Source: Eucalyptus grandis
Taxonomy: Eukaryota > Streptophyta > Magnoliopsida > Myrtales > Myrtaceae
Reading direction: 5' to 3'
Length of the DNA: 64,000 nucleotides
Assembly (NCBI RefSeq): GCF_016545825.1
Contig: NC_052612.1
Coordinates: 42,391,738-42,455,737 of the forward strand
The notes below the pieces were generated by a model, which did not search any database, was not told the DNA's origin, and was given only the letters and a program-made list of their open reading frames with translations. Made by a program: the position numbers and the translations under genes. The number at the start of each line of letters is the position of its first letter. The stretch's first letter is position 1. Of the stretch, positions 1-15,600 are shown piece by piece.

Positions 1-697
1 GTTTCTCCACATCTACCTAAGCCCCAATTGCCAACTCCATTGTAGAGCTCAAAGTGTTAACCAAGAAACAATACAATTATGTTGAAAACAGCTTTTCCAT
101 CTCAATGAGGATGCTGCAACTCCTAATCAGAGTGGATGGTCGAAAGATTTCAGGGATTTTAGCTTTCTGATTAAAATACATTATGCAAGTGCCAATGTTG
201 AAATTATACACAAATTTGACCCCCAATGCACCTGAAGGAAAAGTATGTACACCATCTAAAAAGGAGGGAACGAATAATAGTTCTGCTGAATAATAAGACA
301 CAAAGTCTGGATAGTAGCAAGACTAAATAGACAAAAGAGACTACTGATATAACAAACAAAGCTGTTAAGGCCGATTGAACCACATAATATGTTCCTCCAT
401 GTGAAAGTTGTGCTTCTACCAATTTCACACTGTACATTATAATGTGATAAAATTAACCTGACATACTCGAATAGAACAAGGCTAATGCAGAGCATGTTCC
501 AGTAATCTCAGACCTCAACAACCCCCAGTAACATATTGTATTGTGTTGTAGACATATAGAAGTTGAATTTCGCACATGCTACATAATATAACTATTAAAC
601 ATCTAATCCCAAGATCTACTACTTATGAGAATACCAAGTCTATCAGCAAAAATCTTTTATAGAGAAAAGGATGGACATCCCCAGTGGGCAAACTTAC
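1..697. other. Intronic or 3' region of the kinesin gene, no confident exon
   Basis: This stretch lies downstream of the last exon I can support for the minus-strand kinesin. The gene is probably unfinished here, because the reading ends after about 1226 codons, shorter than the Arabidopsis family member as I remember it (about 1270). On the minus strand a possible acceptor (ttAG) precedes an open phase-0 stretch reading V-D-V-E-K at positions 16 to 1, which would be the next exon running off the edge. I see no other open coiled-coil-like segment with splice sites. Confidence 0.5.
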
Positions 698-3600
698 AGT
701 GTGCAGCTTTATTTCCATAGTGGAAATCCTGTCAGACAGTATGTCTGCTTGAACTTGGTCCTCAGATATCTGAAAGAAAACACCTCACCCTGTAACTTCT
801 GATACTTTTCATGCCAATTAAATGCTAATTATGCTCAAGCACTTTCATCAAACTACCTTGTCATTTTGACTTATTTTCAGGGATTCAAGTTTAGCCATGT
901 GCCTTTGCTGCTCCTCTAGTTGAGTCTTTAACCTATCCCGTTCATTTGTTATGTTATGAACTTCGCTCTTGAGATTCTGACAGAAAAACAATTACAGTCA
1001 AGAGAATGCCACCAGCAGTGAAAACTTACAGCATAATTTGGTCTTACTGAGCAAGGAAATCTTAAAAGGATATTCTTTCTGAACAATCTAACCTGCAGAT
1101 TACTTGCCAGATCTGTTCCAGTTTCTAACTCTCTATGTTTGATAAGATCTTCCTTTTCTTTCTTAAGAATGTCCAGCTCCTTCTGTAGCTTATTTGCTCT
1201 CTGGTAAGCATCATTACACTCCAAATATATGGTCTCAAGTTCTGACTTCATCTTCTGCAGGGAAATGAATCAATTAGCCTGAAAACCATCGACCGAACTG
1301 CTCAACTTTTTACACTTCCATCCGTAAATTGGCAGAAAAGATAAGTGCTTACAATTTGGGAATGTTTGTTCTCCACATCAGACAATTCGAGGGCATGTTT
1401 CAGTTGTTCAATCTCTAAAGTCTTCTGCATACTGCAAATAAGTTGAATAACTGAAACATTAACATTGGTGAAACGGATGAAGGAGGCTTGATTCACTGGA
1501 AGCTAACCCTCCTACTGGCCACCTAACCACATAAGCTCATAATGAAGCAGGAACTTCATTGATCTAAAAATTAACAATCTATAAAATGCCATCATTCCCC
1601 ATTAGCAGGGGAAAAATTTGAAAAGAAAATAATAATAATATCCAAAGAGTGCAGTTAATTACAATCTTTTTACCCACTTTTTCGAGCCAAAGCAGAATAG
1701 GATAACATTTAAAGTAATAGTACTCAGAGCAGCACATGACAAGATTGAAAAGTACTCCCATGGATCTCAACTATAAGAGCAATGGTTGAGACAAACCTGT
1801 CTTCTCTCTCCAGTTCTTTCTCTTCCTCATTAAGTTTTAATTGCTCTCTAAGGACCTTGCATTGCTCCTTAGAGGATTCAAGTTCATTCTTCACCTTACA
1901 TTCCAGATAAGAGGGATCGAAATAAGATGGAGTTCTCCATCACATATAATCCAATTAATTCTAAACATCCATAACATACACATAAAGAAAGTGACACATG
2001 TAATATGCATGACCGAATTAGCTTTTACCAATTTCATGCAGAAAAGAAGTTTCCTCCAAAGGGAAAGATAGTTAAATGAAAATCGATCCCTTCTACAATC
2101 GACAAATGAAGTTTGCATTTATTTCCCCTCTTTCAATGTCAACGGAATTCGTTCCAGGAGTCACTAAGAAATTTACCCTATATTAGTAAACCTCTCAAAA
2201 ACTGCAGTTTGAAAGCATCAGCCCTCATCAGTTATCCTCAGTTGTTTAATTATTTGATTATTAGTTGACAGGTCACCAGTTTTTCTCAGACTATTTCTAT
2301 TAATTTTATTGATTTTAAGGAATTTCCGTTTTACCTAATTGTCAATATGTATTGTCCAGGTTTTTCAACTTGTCAATTTAGAAACTTAACAAAATATAAC
2401 TATTGCAATAAAATATATACATCTACAGATTAAATAGTAAAAAAGTAATTTCACAAACCCAGAAGATCAAAGACCTCTAACCAAAACAGTTTTTGCCATT
2501 CCAGCCAGGATGATAATTCAGTTCCATGTATAACAATTGAAGAAAAGGTTTGTAGGTTTTTCTTTGAGAGATAATAAATAGCTCCTCGCTAAATTTTCAT
2601 GCGATTGTTGAATGTGTTTTTCCCAAACTTAAGCATCACACTAATTGCAATCCCTTGTGGGAGCACCATTTAACGTGCATGTTCTTGATCTATAGTGAGG
2701 TACTGTTCAACATAGGTGGAGTGAACAGCAAATGCATGACAAAAATAAGAGGGGCAAAAAAAAAAAAAAGAGGACATAATTTGAAAGCAATCTAAATTTA
2801 AGTTGACACTTTAAGAAACAGAATTAGAGAATTCTAAAGATAGTTTGTTCGTGAGTGTTTAAGGACCAGTGCCAGCCCAAAAGATAAAAGGAAAATATTC
2901 AGCTCCTGCACCAACTCATATGACTATTACACTATCAAACAAAGTAAACTATAGTGATCGTCTTGATGTAGATAATTGACTTACTAGTCTTGCACTTTTC
3001 TCAATAGTAATTTTAGCAAAAAGAATAGATCACGGAGATATTAAATGTTGTCAAAACTAAAATTAAACTTCCTGCTCTATTATCTGACTTGGATAAGCCG
3101 ATGTTACGCACATGAGTATAAAAATGTAAATGCCCCTTCTCAAGGGCTTAGCCGGCTCAATGTACAACCAAACCATATCGATGGAGTGAAAGCATTCTTG
3201 ATTTGAAATTTACAAAAAGTCATAGAAGTTACAGCTACCCAAGATGTTTTGAACCAGAAATTCCAAGGAGATCCATGCAAAATTAACACTTCCATAATAA
3301 AAATAGTTATTATATGTTACCTCGGACAGTTCTGTGGATAATGATGTAATCTCAGCATTAGACAACTTAGTGTTTTCTTCTAAGGCTTTAATGCTAGCTT
3401 GCTCTTTAGCAGACCATATAGCCTTCTCCTCCTCCATTTCTAGCAGGGAATCTGTTAGTTGCTGCAAATGCCAATGTACCAAGCAATGAAGCCGACCTCA
3501 AGAAACACCTTAATTGGACACACTTTGCTTAGGACTCAACTTTATTTTCCTACCATAGCCAATTCCTCCTTTTCATTTACCAACTGAGTGAGTGATGCTT

Positions 3601-6600
3601 CCAGCTTTTGCTGATAAGATTGAGATTCTTCCAATTTTCCACTCTGGGAAAGGGACAGAACAAGACTCCATATTAGATAGATAAAGTGGAGCTCAGAAAT
3701 TCACTTCATTTCACCATAAACAGAAGTCAGAGAATTTTGGAGTCAAAACTAAGAGCTGTCAAAGCTTACAAGCTTCAAAATTTCTTCCTGCAACCCTGTT
3801 AATTCTGAACTCGAATTGCTCATGTTTTGAGATTGAACTTCCAATTCCAAGGCCAAACTCTCGCATTTAGACATTACTTCATCCTTTTCCTTACATGCAG
3901 CTGCCAATTCCTCTTCTAAGGAGGCAATAGTTGCTTCCATCTCAAATGCAAGAACTTCCAACCTTCTGTACTCTTCCTAAAAAATACAATCAGGAGGGAG
4001 GAACAAATTAACAAAAGCCATTGGTTCGAAGCTTCTCCTACAACGTACAATGAGATGACTTCGAAGCTCAAGATGCCAAAAATGAACTCCTTAAACGGGA
4101 ACATTGAACAGTATTAGGAAACGCCTTCACAAGATTCCATTTAATAAATTTTTAATACACTTTATAAAGTTGCACTGTACGAAGTTAGGGTGTAAGAAAA
4201 AGTGCAATTGAGGAATAAGCTCCAGACCTTTGACCACCAGAAACATACAAATGCAATATAAGATATAAAATAAAGGGAAAATATAAAAATCCGTATTATA
4301 AAGTAAGTTCACTCAAGAATATAATCAGCCAGAGATGCATAACAAGCTCCATAATTCTTTGGCATTTGGTTAGAAATATTAACATCTCGACAAATGTATC
4401 CCCATCCATGTAGAGTTGCCATGTTTAACCTGGTTATCAAACAGCATCATGTGAATTACCGTACACACAAACCTACCAGTGATGTTTCGGATCTGTTAAT
4501 TTACTTTAATTGAGTTATTTTTTTATTTTCAGAGTTCTATTTCTTTTTTACTTACATAAGGGTATTATGGTCATATATAATTTATATTTAATATAAACAC
4601 AACGGGTGTAGGGCTTCTGTTACACAGAAATCTACAGCCCCCTCTTTGTTTCCTTTACGTTCTCCTTCTTCTCCTCCTCTCTATTCCTTCTCTCTTCCTT
4701 CTTTCTCTCTTGCTACTTGCTGCAGGTTCTCTAATCAGCCTCGTGACAGGATCTAAACCAAAAAGGTGTCGATGAACATCCAGTCAAGGTAATCACAAGC
4801 AGACAAAGGGTCAGAGTACATTGAAACTCATCAAAAAACTAAAGAAGAATTTCGCACACAGCATCAACACATTGGGAAGCCTTGACCAGTTAACAAATGA
4901 AGACCAAAATAATTTATGTGCCTGTCCAATAAAGAGAGGAAACAATAGTCCCTAACATTAACAAACAATCAAGAAGTACAACTAGCTCTTTCATAGGATG
5001 ATTCAGCCAACAAAAACTCAGTCCAACAAGTATATGGTGGCAAGCAGAGAACTATCAATCAAACAGGTTACAAAGTCGAAGACAATTGGTAATAAAAATT
5101 GGATTTCATTCTATATAAAGAAAAATATTTATTTGTGTCGTTTTTTTCATCTCATAACCCCCACCAAAAAAAATAAAAAAGCAGGACCATTGACTTGTGA
5201 GTTTTGACAGACTAGGAGAACAGAAGGTAAATCCATAACCATCCATTAGCCAGCTTGCAAGTATGCAGAATGCAAAAGTGAAGTGACAATTTTGATGATT
5301 AGCACCTGCATTGTCTGGTCAATATGAACAACAGGGCCCTTAGACCTTTTCGAATCAATTGCAATTGAATCACGCCGTCTCCCAGCAAGTGACTCCCGTT
5401 TATTGATATCCCTTTCTAAAAGAGACTTCTGACCATGCAATACTTTTATCTCTCGCTCAGCAGATGCTTTTTCACCCTGATGATGCAGGAGTTCATGAGT
5501 GATCTTGTTATTTGCACGAAAGTAAAACAAACGATGGCAAAATTTAATTCGCATGACACCTCAAGCTTAGTCTTTTCTTGGACAGCATTCCTCAGCTTGA
5601 ATTCAGTCTCTTTCAACTTCAACTTTGTTTTATCCAGATCTTTCCTCATACTCTCCCTTTCTTTCGCCAAGGTGGATGAGGATAAGCATGAAATTTCCTT
5701 TTGAAGATTCTGTATTTGGGATAAAAGTTCCATCTTTTCCAATTCAGTTTGCTCCCTGAGTTCCTATGTAAAGACCGACGTCTAAGATAATGTTTAGCAA
5801 TGTACCAAAGCCGAAGCATTACACTAAGAGTCCAAACTTACCACTAAGGCCCTTTCAGAACTTTCAGCATCAGTTTTCAATTCTTGTATTTGCCTCTGGA
5901 GACCATCAGAGAAATCTTGCAAAAGAATCTGCATTTATATTCAGTTGCACAGAAAATAATTTAGATTAACCAGATAGTGACTACCATATTTTCCTAGTGA
6001 AGAAGTACAGCACCTTCTCACTCTCAAATTTATGAACTTTCTCCTTGATGAAATCATGCAACCTCCCATGGTGAATGGTAACTAATTTCTGTTGCTGAGA
6101 TGTCTGACTTGAAAGGGTCTTAATATCCTGCATTCAACCCAACACTTATATATACCGGCCACTGTAGCACAAAAGGGCTTTAATTTTCAGTTAAATCAGA
6201 TAGGATATATTAATAGAATGCCTAATCCAGATGCCAGGAGATCTAAAAGTTCAGAAGAGTGAGCCTACTCCAGGTGCCAGGAGATCTAAAAGTTCAGGAG
6301 AGTAATCTGCCACTATTCAGATTATGGGGTTGAATGCGCACCAATATTTATAGGTGAGTGACTTAGATATCAGAAAATCTTTCTTCTGGGATGGTAAAAT
6401 GCAACAAGTACTCACAAGAAGGGTGCTTGACACACTCGAAAAACTCTGGAAAACTTCATCGACTAGCAAAAAGGCACCATCTACATAATTTTGCAAACTT
6501 TGGACTTCCATCATTATATCTTGAACCTCCATTGAAAGCTCGACCAAAGAATCAAAGTTGCCCTCCTGAAGAAGAGACAAAATTTGTTAAGTTCCAGTTT

Positions 6601-9600
6601 TTGTTTTGAGAACATTGGCGCAGCAAAAGCAATGCAAATATCCCTAGATCACAGAGATAGAAAAGCAGCAACAACATGCATTATTTGACACCAAAGATGC
6701 ATTGTAAGCATGTCTTTCTTGAGCATTTCTTGCCTCCTTATTGCACTGAGAAGTTCTTCATGAAGCTATAAAAATGACATCCAATCCAACAGAAAATAAG
6801 ATAGAAGCATGTAGTAGAAGTTATAGAAGTTGAAACATGCTACGAAGTTATAAAAGCTACAGAACTTCCTTGGCAGAATGAGGCACAGTCACTATGCAAG
6901 ACCTACAAGCACACTCATTCTCATGAGAGTTTTGGTTGTGCAACAAATCATCGATATGTACATGAGCACATAAAGTAAGCTCGACGCATGCAGCATATAC
7001 AGAAACCTACCATAAAAAAATGGACTTGGACATTAGAGATGACGACACTAAAGGCTGAGAGCATACTTGATGCACATCCCTAGGAAGGGGCACTATGTCC
7101 TTCCATTACTTATGCTTAGAGATTATCTAAGGACCCATATATCGTGATACCTTCTGATTATTTCTTCCCCTTCCTTAGTTTACCCACAATGCATAGCTCA
7201 TATGATAATTGCACATTTATGAAAGAGCATAACATTCTTTCCTTTTCCATTTTCCATTTTGATTTTCACAAAACTTCTCCAGATAACAGTACTTCTATTT
7301 TCCTCTCCTTTCTCTTAAAGATTGTTTCGAGCTAAATACATCACTAGAGAATTGCTTCCACTCATACATAGGCATTTAAGTTTAGGCATAAAAAAGGAAC
7401 AAGTGATAAATACCTCCTCAAACTTCTTCTCAACAGATAATTTGTTTTCTGCTGCCATCTCAACATAATTATCCAAATTCTGCTGGCTCAAAGTTTTCTT
7501 AATCTCCAAAACCTTAATCTAGAATGTAGAGATGACAAAATAAATGAATGTGGCAGAAAATTGACCATGATTGGACTGCATAAAAAATTTGAGAAAGAGA
7601 AATGTACAGGGAAAAGAGAAGGATACCTGATCTTGGAGTTGCTCAATCACAAGATGAGCCTCCGGCTCTCCAGGACATGTAACATTATTTTCTTGTTTTA
7701 CATAAGAAACCAGTTCGGCTTCAGTCAGCATTCTTGTTAAACAATCAACTTGAATAGCATTGGCAATTCTCTGTAGAATACCAGAGAGGAAAGGAAAACG
7801 TGACAAACAAAAAAGCAACAAAACTATAGGGAAAGAAGCAGATGCAAATAATTACCTGAGCTTCAGATTCCATCCACAGATCCTCATACTCTGCATGGAT
7901 ATCTACAGATTCATTGATGACCTGCCACATCACGAGCTTTAGATGTTGAAATTCAAAAGAACATACATTATGAACTGAAAGGCTTTTCACAAACCACAGG
8001 TGCACTTTTATTTTTGACTGCCGCTTTCCTCCTACTAGTCACGTGCTGCAGAGCTCGTGGATGAGGAAGATTAGAGTCTTCCACTTTCTTTCGATTGCTA
8101 AAAATGTTTCTGTGAGTTTCAGTATCTTGAAGTAACTTATCAAAAGAAAGAAGTGGACCATTATCCCGCTTAGCTCTTCCAGGTTTGAAAGGAGAATCCG
8201 TCAAGTCAGGTAGGGAGTAAGCCTAATATTGAAGGAAAATAACTTTCAGTAAAGCAAGGAGATGTCAGGGCAATTATACTTGATTTGAGATAGAATCATA
8301 CAGCAACAATATAATCAGAAGAGGAAGATGTAAAAGAGAGCAGTAAAAGACACAAATCTGACAATTATATGTGACTGTAATTGGCTACTCATCATTTTCA
8401 TACCTCACGAGTCGTTTCCACTTCAATACCACCTTTTTATTCCAGATAATTCCAACCCCATCACCACAGTAAAAAACAGAAAAAGAAAAGGGGAGACAAG
8501 GAAGGAAAGATATTGCAAAAGTACTTGAGTTGGCAAAGTTGTTACTGTTTGCACCAAATCTACTAGGCATGAGCTAGGAAATCACTTTTCTTAATAAAAT
8601 TAGATGAATATTGTGATGTTAAACAAGGTGAACTGGCATGGATTAAGGCAGCCAACTCTGCTTAGTTGCTGTATACTTACTTTAAGGCCAAAGTTTTTTA
8701 TTTACAGACCATTCGTCTTTTTAAGATCACCATATTCCAACAATACATTGTCTCCGTTGATGTCATTGCCATTTGCCAGTTAAATAGTGAGATCTCAGAT
8801 AATTTGGTTCAGCAACTGACGCAAATCTTTTACTATCTAATATGACTTAGTTGTTGATTTGAATTTTGGTCCAGCTGCTCCGAAAGCGCAAGTCTCTCGA
8901 TCTTGCACATACATGACACAACCTGCTTATCCTTTCTTTGCCTTCAAAGTAGAACTACAACCATGAACGTCATGTTCGGTAAACATTATGGTAGTATAGC
9001 TAATTGCCTTTCAACACAATCTATATCAAAGCCACCAGGTTTGAGCATTTGGCCAGATTCCTGAATTTTTTCAAGATGACTCCATGTGCAAGAAAAGAGT
9101 CTCTCATCACGGTGGTATTGTGCTAGCACGTGGTCAAGAAACCTTTCAAAGTGCTTTTTGAGTTGCTAATTCGTATTTGATATTTGCTATAGCTAGGGCC
9201 CAGGCTCTTAACTGCTTGTTAAAATTCAAAGACCAGTCAAGAGGTCTTCCTAGTTTAAGACATAAAATGCAGTTTATCTAAGCTGCTTGTCAAAAACTAA
9301 ATTTTCCTTTAATAATCTTGAATATTGTTAGGGATATGCTGCATACAGTTGACGTAAAGAAGATTATGTATGAATTTTCTTCGGGTTGCAATTCACAGTG
9401 TTTTCTGTATCATGTCACTCCAAGTCTCTGTCTCCCTCCTATGCAGTCATGCTCTATCTTTTGGCTAGGTGCAGTGCAGAATATGCAATAAAAATGTACA
9501 ATAACTGATTGAAAATTGGACTGGCTTGTCAGTACACAACATAATACCTCCGTAGATGTCTCCCGCAAAAGATTACTGGGACACCATGTATCCCGCCTCC

Positions 9601-12600
9601 TACCCTGCTTACACAACAAGGAAAATCTCATTCAAAGCGAGATAACCAGTGTTAATAATCTGCAACAAGAATATTTAAGTTGCCATGAGCTATTATTGTT
9701 TTCCTGGGGGTACTCCACTTTGTCTCCTGGCAAAGACAAGCTCAAAGCATGTTAAATTTAGGAGGTCTACAACCAAGTGATACGTGAGTGGTGGATAACT
9801 ATCTTAAAGTGTCTAGCTCAACTGTCTAAAATAAGCCAGATGAGAGTTGGGATCTATATTAAAAGGCCAGGTATTTGTACATTCACAACAATATCATAAA
9901 TCATACACAGTGACCATTTTATTCTGCTAGTCTATCTTTCAATGACAAGTGGTCTTCACACTAGTATTGCGCTATTCATGTTTGGAGCACCAGCTCGAGA
10001 AACCAGCTTCACTCTCATAATGATAGAAAGATTAAAGCAGAAACTATTATCAGCAAAGCCAGCAAGAAAAGGTAGACCTACAAAACATCCTTAAAATGAA
10101 GCCGTAAATCACTTTCGAGACTTCGTATCACATATAACCAGCCAAGTACAACAGTGCCCAACTATATGAGGACAAGCCATTAAAGTATGCATTTGTATCT
10201 GTACTTTCACCAGAAAGTTCTTTTGGTTATTTGAAAAAGAACCGCACTATGTATGATTAGCATGTTGCTTCACACAGAGCAGCAGAAAAAACACAGCCAT
10301 GGCATGGCTTGTGCTTTCGATACATAGCTATGAACCTTCATAATGTGCATAGACAATTATTTTGCAAAACATGCCCAATCAATTATGGGTACCAATTTGT
10401 ACAAATTATTAAGAGTTTTCATTGAGTAGCTAAAATACAACTACCAAAGATTAAAAGTACCAGTTAGCTACCAAAATAAATCATAAGACTGGAAGAATTA
10501 AAAGGACTTGCAATATACCAATAGGCCACCTCTACAATACCTTTTTCACATTATCTCGAATCTCTTCCCTGTTTGAGTACAACACGATGGAGCTCAAGTT
10601 TTCGATTTTCTTTGCTTGCTCTTGTAACCTTCTCTCACGTTCAGCTTGGGCTTTCTTTTCCTCCTCCAACTCCAGAGCAATTCGCTCCCTCTCCAGTTCG
10701 ATCTATTAAAGAAGTTTGAGCAATTTCCGATTTTCGATGACATATAATACAACACAAGTAGCAACACTAAACCTGCAGTAGTGTATTCCGCAAGTTCAAG
10801 ATCTCCTCTCCTAAATGCTCAGAATGTGAACCCTGAAGAAAATCAGTAGTATCAGAAGATGGATTTCCAAAGTCATCATTGCAAATAAGTGCATATGATA
10901 TTCTTCTCCATCTTAGTTATGACAAATAAGTAACCTGCAATTTGGCTCGAAGCTCCTCAATTTCCTTCTTCTGCCGCTTTAGCAGAGCAGCATCTGTCAA
11001 AATCTGCCTCACAGAAAAGTTTGAAAAAATAAGCAACAAAGGTCATTCTTTTGGTTCTTCCCTGGAGAAGTTTGGACAGAGAAAATACCATATAGCACAT
11101 CAAAGGAAAAATGTAAATGAAGGGAAAAGAAAAGCTACAAGTGCAAAGGAAGCCAATGGCTTAGGATCAAGACCTCGTTCACATGGGCACAGTTGGTAAT
11201 ACGCAGGGCTCTACTTGCAAATTGGAGACTGCTTTTTGTTTCATCTGCATGAATCTGAAATAAAGAAATTGCTATGAAACAGGACAGATACATGCAAGTT
11301 GCATATGATCAGAAGCAATGTCAGCCAATTTTATGTGCAGCAAGGATTGTTAAGAAATTAGACTTGTGTTCATGTAAGAGTTCATTTAGTTACCACATAC
11401 AAAAATATCACCTTATGCATCAATAAATATAATTTTAAAATATGGAAATAGAATTTGACAAAGGTTGTCATTAAATGGTAGTGGTCTAAGTGATCCAATG
11501 CATACCCTTGATAAGCTTACACGGTAACTATGCATGCGATGAAAACTTCTGTCCTAAGTAATAGGTACTTCTGCATGAAAGGCTGCAGAAAGGTCCCAAT
11601 GCAGGAAACTTGAGGGAGTTCAAAACAAAAAAATAAAAAAAAACTCATGCATTTCACTGCATGAGTTACACGGTTTCAACAATTTATTTGCATATAGGAG
11701 GCTCAAAAGTAATTGCATCACACGGAACAGTAAAAACATCCAATGTATTTCCCCTCGGTTGTTATATATCCTATAATACAAGCAAAAGAATGATTTCTTA
11801 GTCAGGTCAAACAAATTGCAAAGACCAAATGAAGTAGATGTTTATGGCGGAAAAACATTAAGCGATGGCTATGACTCCGGAAAAAACAAATTAAGGGAAG
11901 TGAATAAGTTTGATGGATCATGAGTTTTATCGACATGTGTCTCCATGATAAATGCACAAGACCAGAAATATTAATATTCTATGGATGCTATGGATAAAAC
12001 TAGATCTCCTTAATGATGTCAATCAAAACAATCCCAACATGCATGATTGCAATTATATGTTGCCTCAAAAGATGCAAGATAGGGGCACTCGGCAGTAAAG
12101 ATAATACAGACTCACCAACTAGAGGTCCTTAACAACAGCTTTTTGTAACGTTTTTTAACAGAACAGGACAAATAGCATGGCCAGCTTTAACCTTAGAACA
12201 CCTGGAATTCCATGTAAAATTACCTAAAAGCTACCACTTCCTCTAATCCATTCATATTTTATGGGATAGAAAATAGCCCAATCAAACCAATTTCAATGCA
12301 TGACCTATCTTTCAAGCTATAAAATTAGTAGATTTACGTCATTCGGCAACTAAAGGCCTGTCATTCCATGTGATGATGACTGAAGTTACTTGCGGTAGAA
12401 CAATGAACCAACCACTGAACCAGCTAGCACTTGATCAGGTCAAAACGAAACATGTAAACTCTTTGCCTGTATTTAAATGAAAAGCTAACTGGCAGCCTAC
12501 ATGCATTGTGAAGACCAAGTCTTGTGATACAACGATCTCAGCTGCAGAATGAGATTTTTATCTATATATATATATATATATATAGCATTCACATAATCAA

Positions 12601-15600
12601 GTCATCAGATGCTACCAGCCCCCTCAAAACACAAAGCCAAATGATTAATCTGATCACTGCTCAAACACGTTTTAATCCAGGCTATGACTAAACCATGCCA
12701 ATGCACGAACTGGACAGGGCATGGCCCAATTGCCTTCAGGCCAGCTAACTTGACCCTGTCATACCAAAAATTGGCTTCAAGGCATTATAAAAGCCAACAA
12801 GAGAAATAAAACCATCAACTTTAAACCCAATTTCAAAACTTTGTTATAGCATCATACTCTGAAATAACTACATGTACTGAGCTAAGCTAAATGACTTCTT
12901 AACAATAACCTGTGCCAATGTGATATTGCAAATTATAGCCGTGTTTGAATTTCCACCAAGAGCGGGTTGCAAAATGCGCGTAAGTTTGCTGTCACGATAT
13001 GGGACATGCCCCCTGCATTGAAAGTGAGAAATATGAACCCATGAGCTATATATAATATGTACTTGCTGACTAATTTTTTATCTAAAACAGTTAGATACAC
13101 TACCCCTGACTTTCGACACCTTCACTCAGCTTCTTAATCACAGTTCCCAGAGTCATCAGACTTTTATTGATGTGCGACCCCTCTTTGAGACGGACACCCT
13201 CTGCCCCAGTTTTTGCAGCACGTTCCGAACCAGCAAGATCAACTAAGTTCTAAAACAGAAAGATCATGGGTGTAAAAAGGGGAAAGATCGATGAAAGCTT
13301 ACAAATTTGACAAAAGAATCAAAACTTCATACCAGAACAGATACACGGACAGCATCACAAGAACTGCCACCATCACCGTCTTCAGTTTTATCCCGACTCT
13401 CAATAATCTGCTTGTGGGAATAGTGAGAAATTTGAAGATTATATCGTAAACAACTGGTTAAGGAAGAATTTGCAAAGCATGAAAAAGGAAAAGAAAGGTT
13501 ATGAATCTACCATGCGAAATATGGTGTGAGACCTGCTGCTGTACACGTTCATATTTGTCTCTCCAATATGCCGATGAGCTGAATAGTAAAAGAAGCAACA
13601 GTTCCCAGGATGTCCAAGAGGTTAGAACCCTTCCTTATAAAGCTTTGATAAAATCCACACTTTGGAAACCAATAATTTCCCTTTTCAAGGAAAAAAGTTT
13701 CAAAGGCAATAAACTGAATCACAACAACATAATATATCTATAAACGCATTGACGGAAGCACAAAAGCAAAAGGTAATGATGCTATGAGAGTTACCTTCTC
13801 CAAATTCCATAAGATCAAGCACTTGGTCTGGAGCTGCAACTATTTCTTCACGTAAACCAGCAACATAAATTCCCCGCTAAGCTTGCAAAGTTGATTTCCA
13901 AATTAACTTTACAACCTAATAAAAGAAATTACACAAATCTCTTGTACATAGTAAATCCATACCTCCAAGTTTTCATGAATTTGCAACTTCCGATGCTCAG
14001 GAGCTAACAGGTCATTTATTTCTTCATTATAGATCTCCATATAAGACATTCGCAACAAAAATTCGCGACCCACTTCCTGAGTGTTGTGAGGACCATAAGT
14101 GCAATGTAGAAAGATCAGACAGAACCTCACAGAGAATGCATGTTATCTTTCTTTTCTTTCTCAATACTTACTCAACACAATTTATTGGAAGAGAAAGAGG
14201 GATGCATGAAAGAAAGTAATTCAAAGATTGGAAAAGGTAAACAGCATAAGGCTTTAATATGCTTAAAAAAAGAGAAGTGGCCTACAGTTTACCGAAAGGA
14301 AATATCCTGCATCTACAAATATTGAGTTCCGCGAGCCAAACTCATGATTATATGATTGAAGAGAAATGAAGAGACATAAACCAAGATCACCTTTGAATCA
14401 AAGATAAATTAAACAGCGTACTGAAAGAAACTGCTGAACCTAAGTTTTTTTTTTTTTTTGTGTAATAAAAGAAGAGGATAACAGAAATACCGGTGAGTCT
14501 GTCAACAGGCTGCCTATTACTCAATGAATGTTTGCTTAACTTGACACAGAACACTAACCATATTCCGCTAATTATGCTTTCATCGAAGGGCAATAGCAGG
14601 AATAATAACATGCAGTATAATCAAATTTCACTCTCGCAACTTACATTACTTGCAAATCCAAAATCGTATCATAAGTTGACATGGCAGCATTTCATGGTTG
14701 AGAATCCATGAGATGTTCAAGCATTCCAAATTACATGAGTTTTCTAGAAATTTATCTCGGGAGGTTGAGGATAAAGTTTCAGAAATATGGACTTTGAGCA
14801 GCATAATTGGAGCTAACGGTTTGGTGAAATGGTTTTCTCCGGTTATTGGTAATGTATCAGACTTTTCTAGAAGTAAAGATCCGAGACGTTAATCATTTCA
14901 AATGAAAGATTGACATGCAAATGCATACCTTGTTTATGGAATCGAACAAATCATAAACTGAAAGAGGGATAACTCCTGGCTCTCCCTTTGATCCCCGCAT
15001 GGTATGTGTCTTCCCGCTGTTAGTTTGCCCATAAGCAAAAACAGTTCCTAAAAGAAAGCAACTTAGTACAAAACGTGAGCTTCAATCCAGACTTCAATTT
15101 TCTAAGCTATGTGCAGCTGCAAACACAAATGCGCTTTCTTTGCCCAAGCGACATGAGCTGGCGGAAAGAATTCCTACGGAAAAATTCTTCTTCGAACAAT
15201 TCAAGCAAAAAGTGCCGAAAGCCAACATAAAAATCAATAGCACGGCCCAAAGGAAAGGAAAGCTTGCCATTAAATCCGCGAACAGCGGCGGCAACAATGT
15301 CTCTGGTGCGGGATTCATAGACTTCTCGTGTCTTACTATCATCTCCAAAAATTCGATCTAAAATGACGAGAGAAGATTGTTAAACAAGCTGACTTACGAA
15401 ACTTCTCCAAATATTCCACCTAAAACGACGAGAGAACAACATCAAACAAGCTTTTTAGAGCCTCCGCACTAGATTACAGGAGCTTGAACACAGAGTGAAT
15501 ACCGAAATCGAATTTGGAAGGGAGATTGGCCATGAAGATGGAGTTGCCGGAGATCCTCCAGGGGCTGGTCCCGGCGTCGTCCGGCGAGAGCGGCCTCGGC

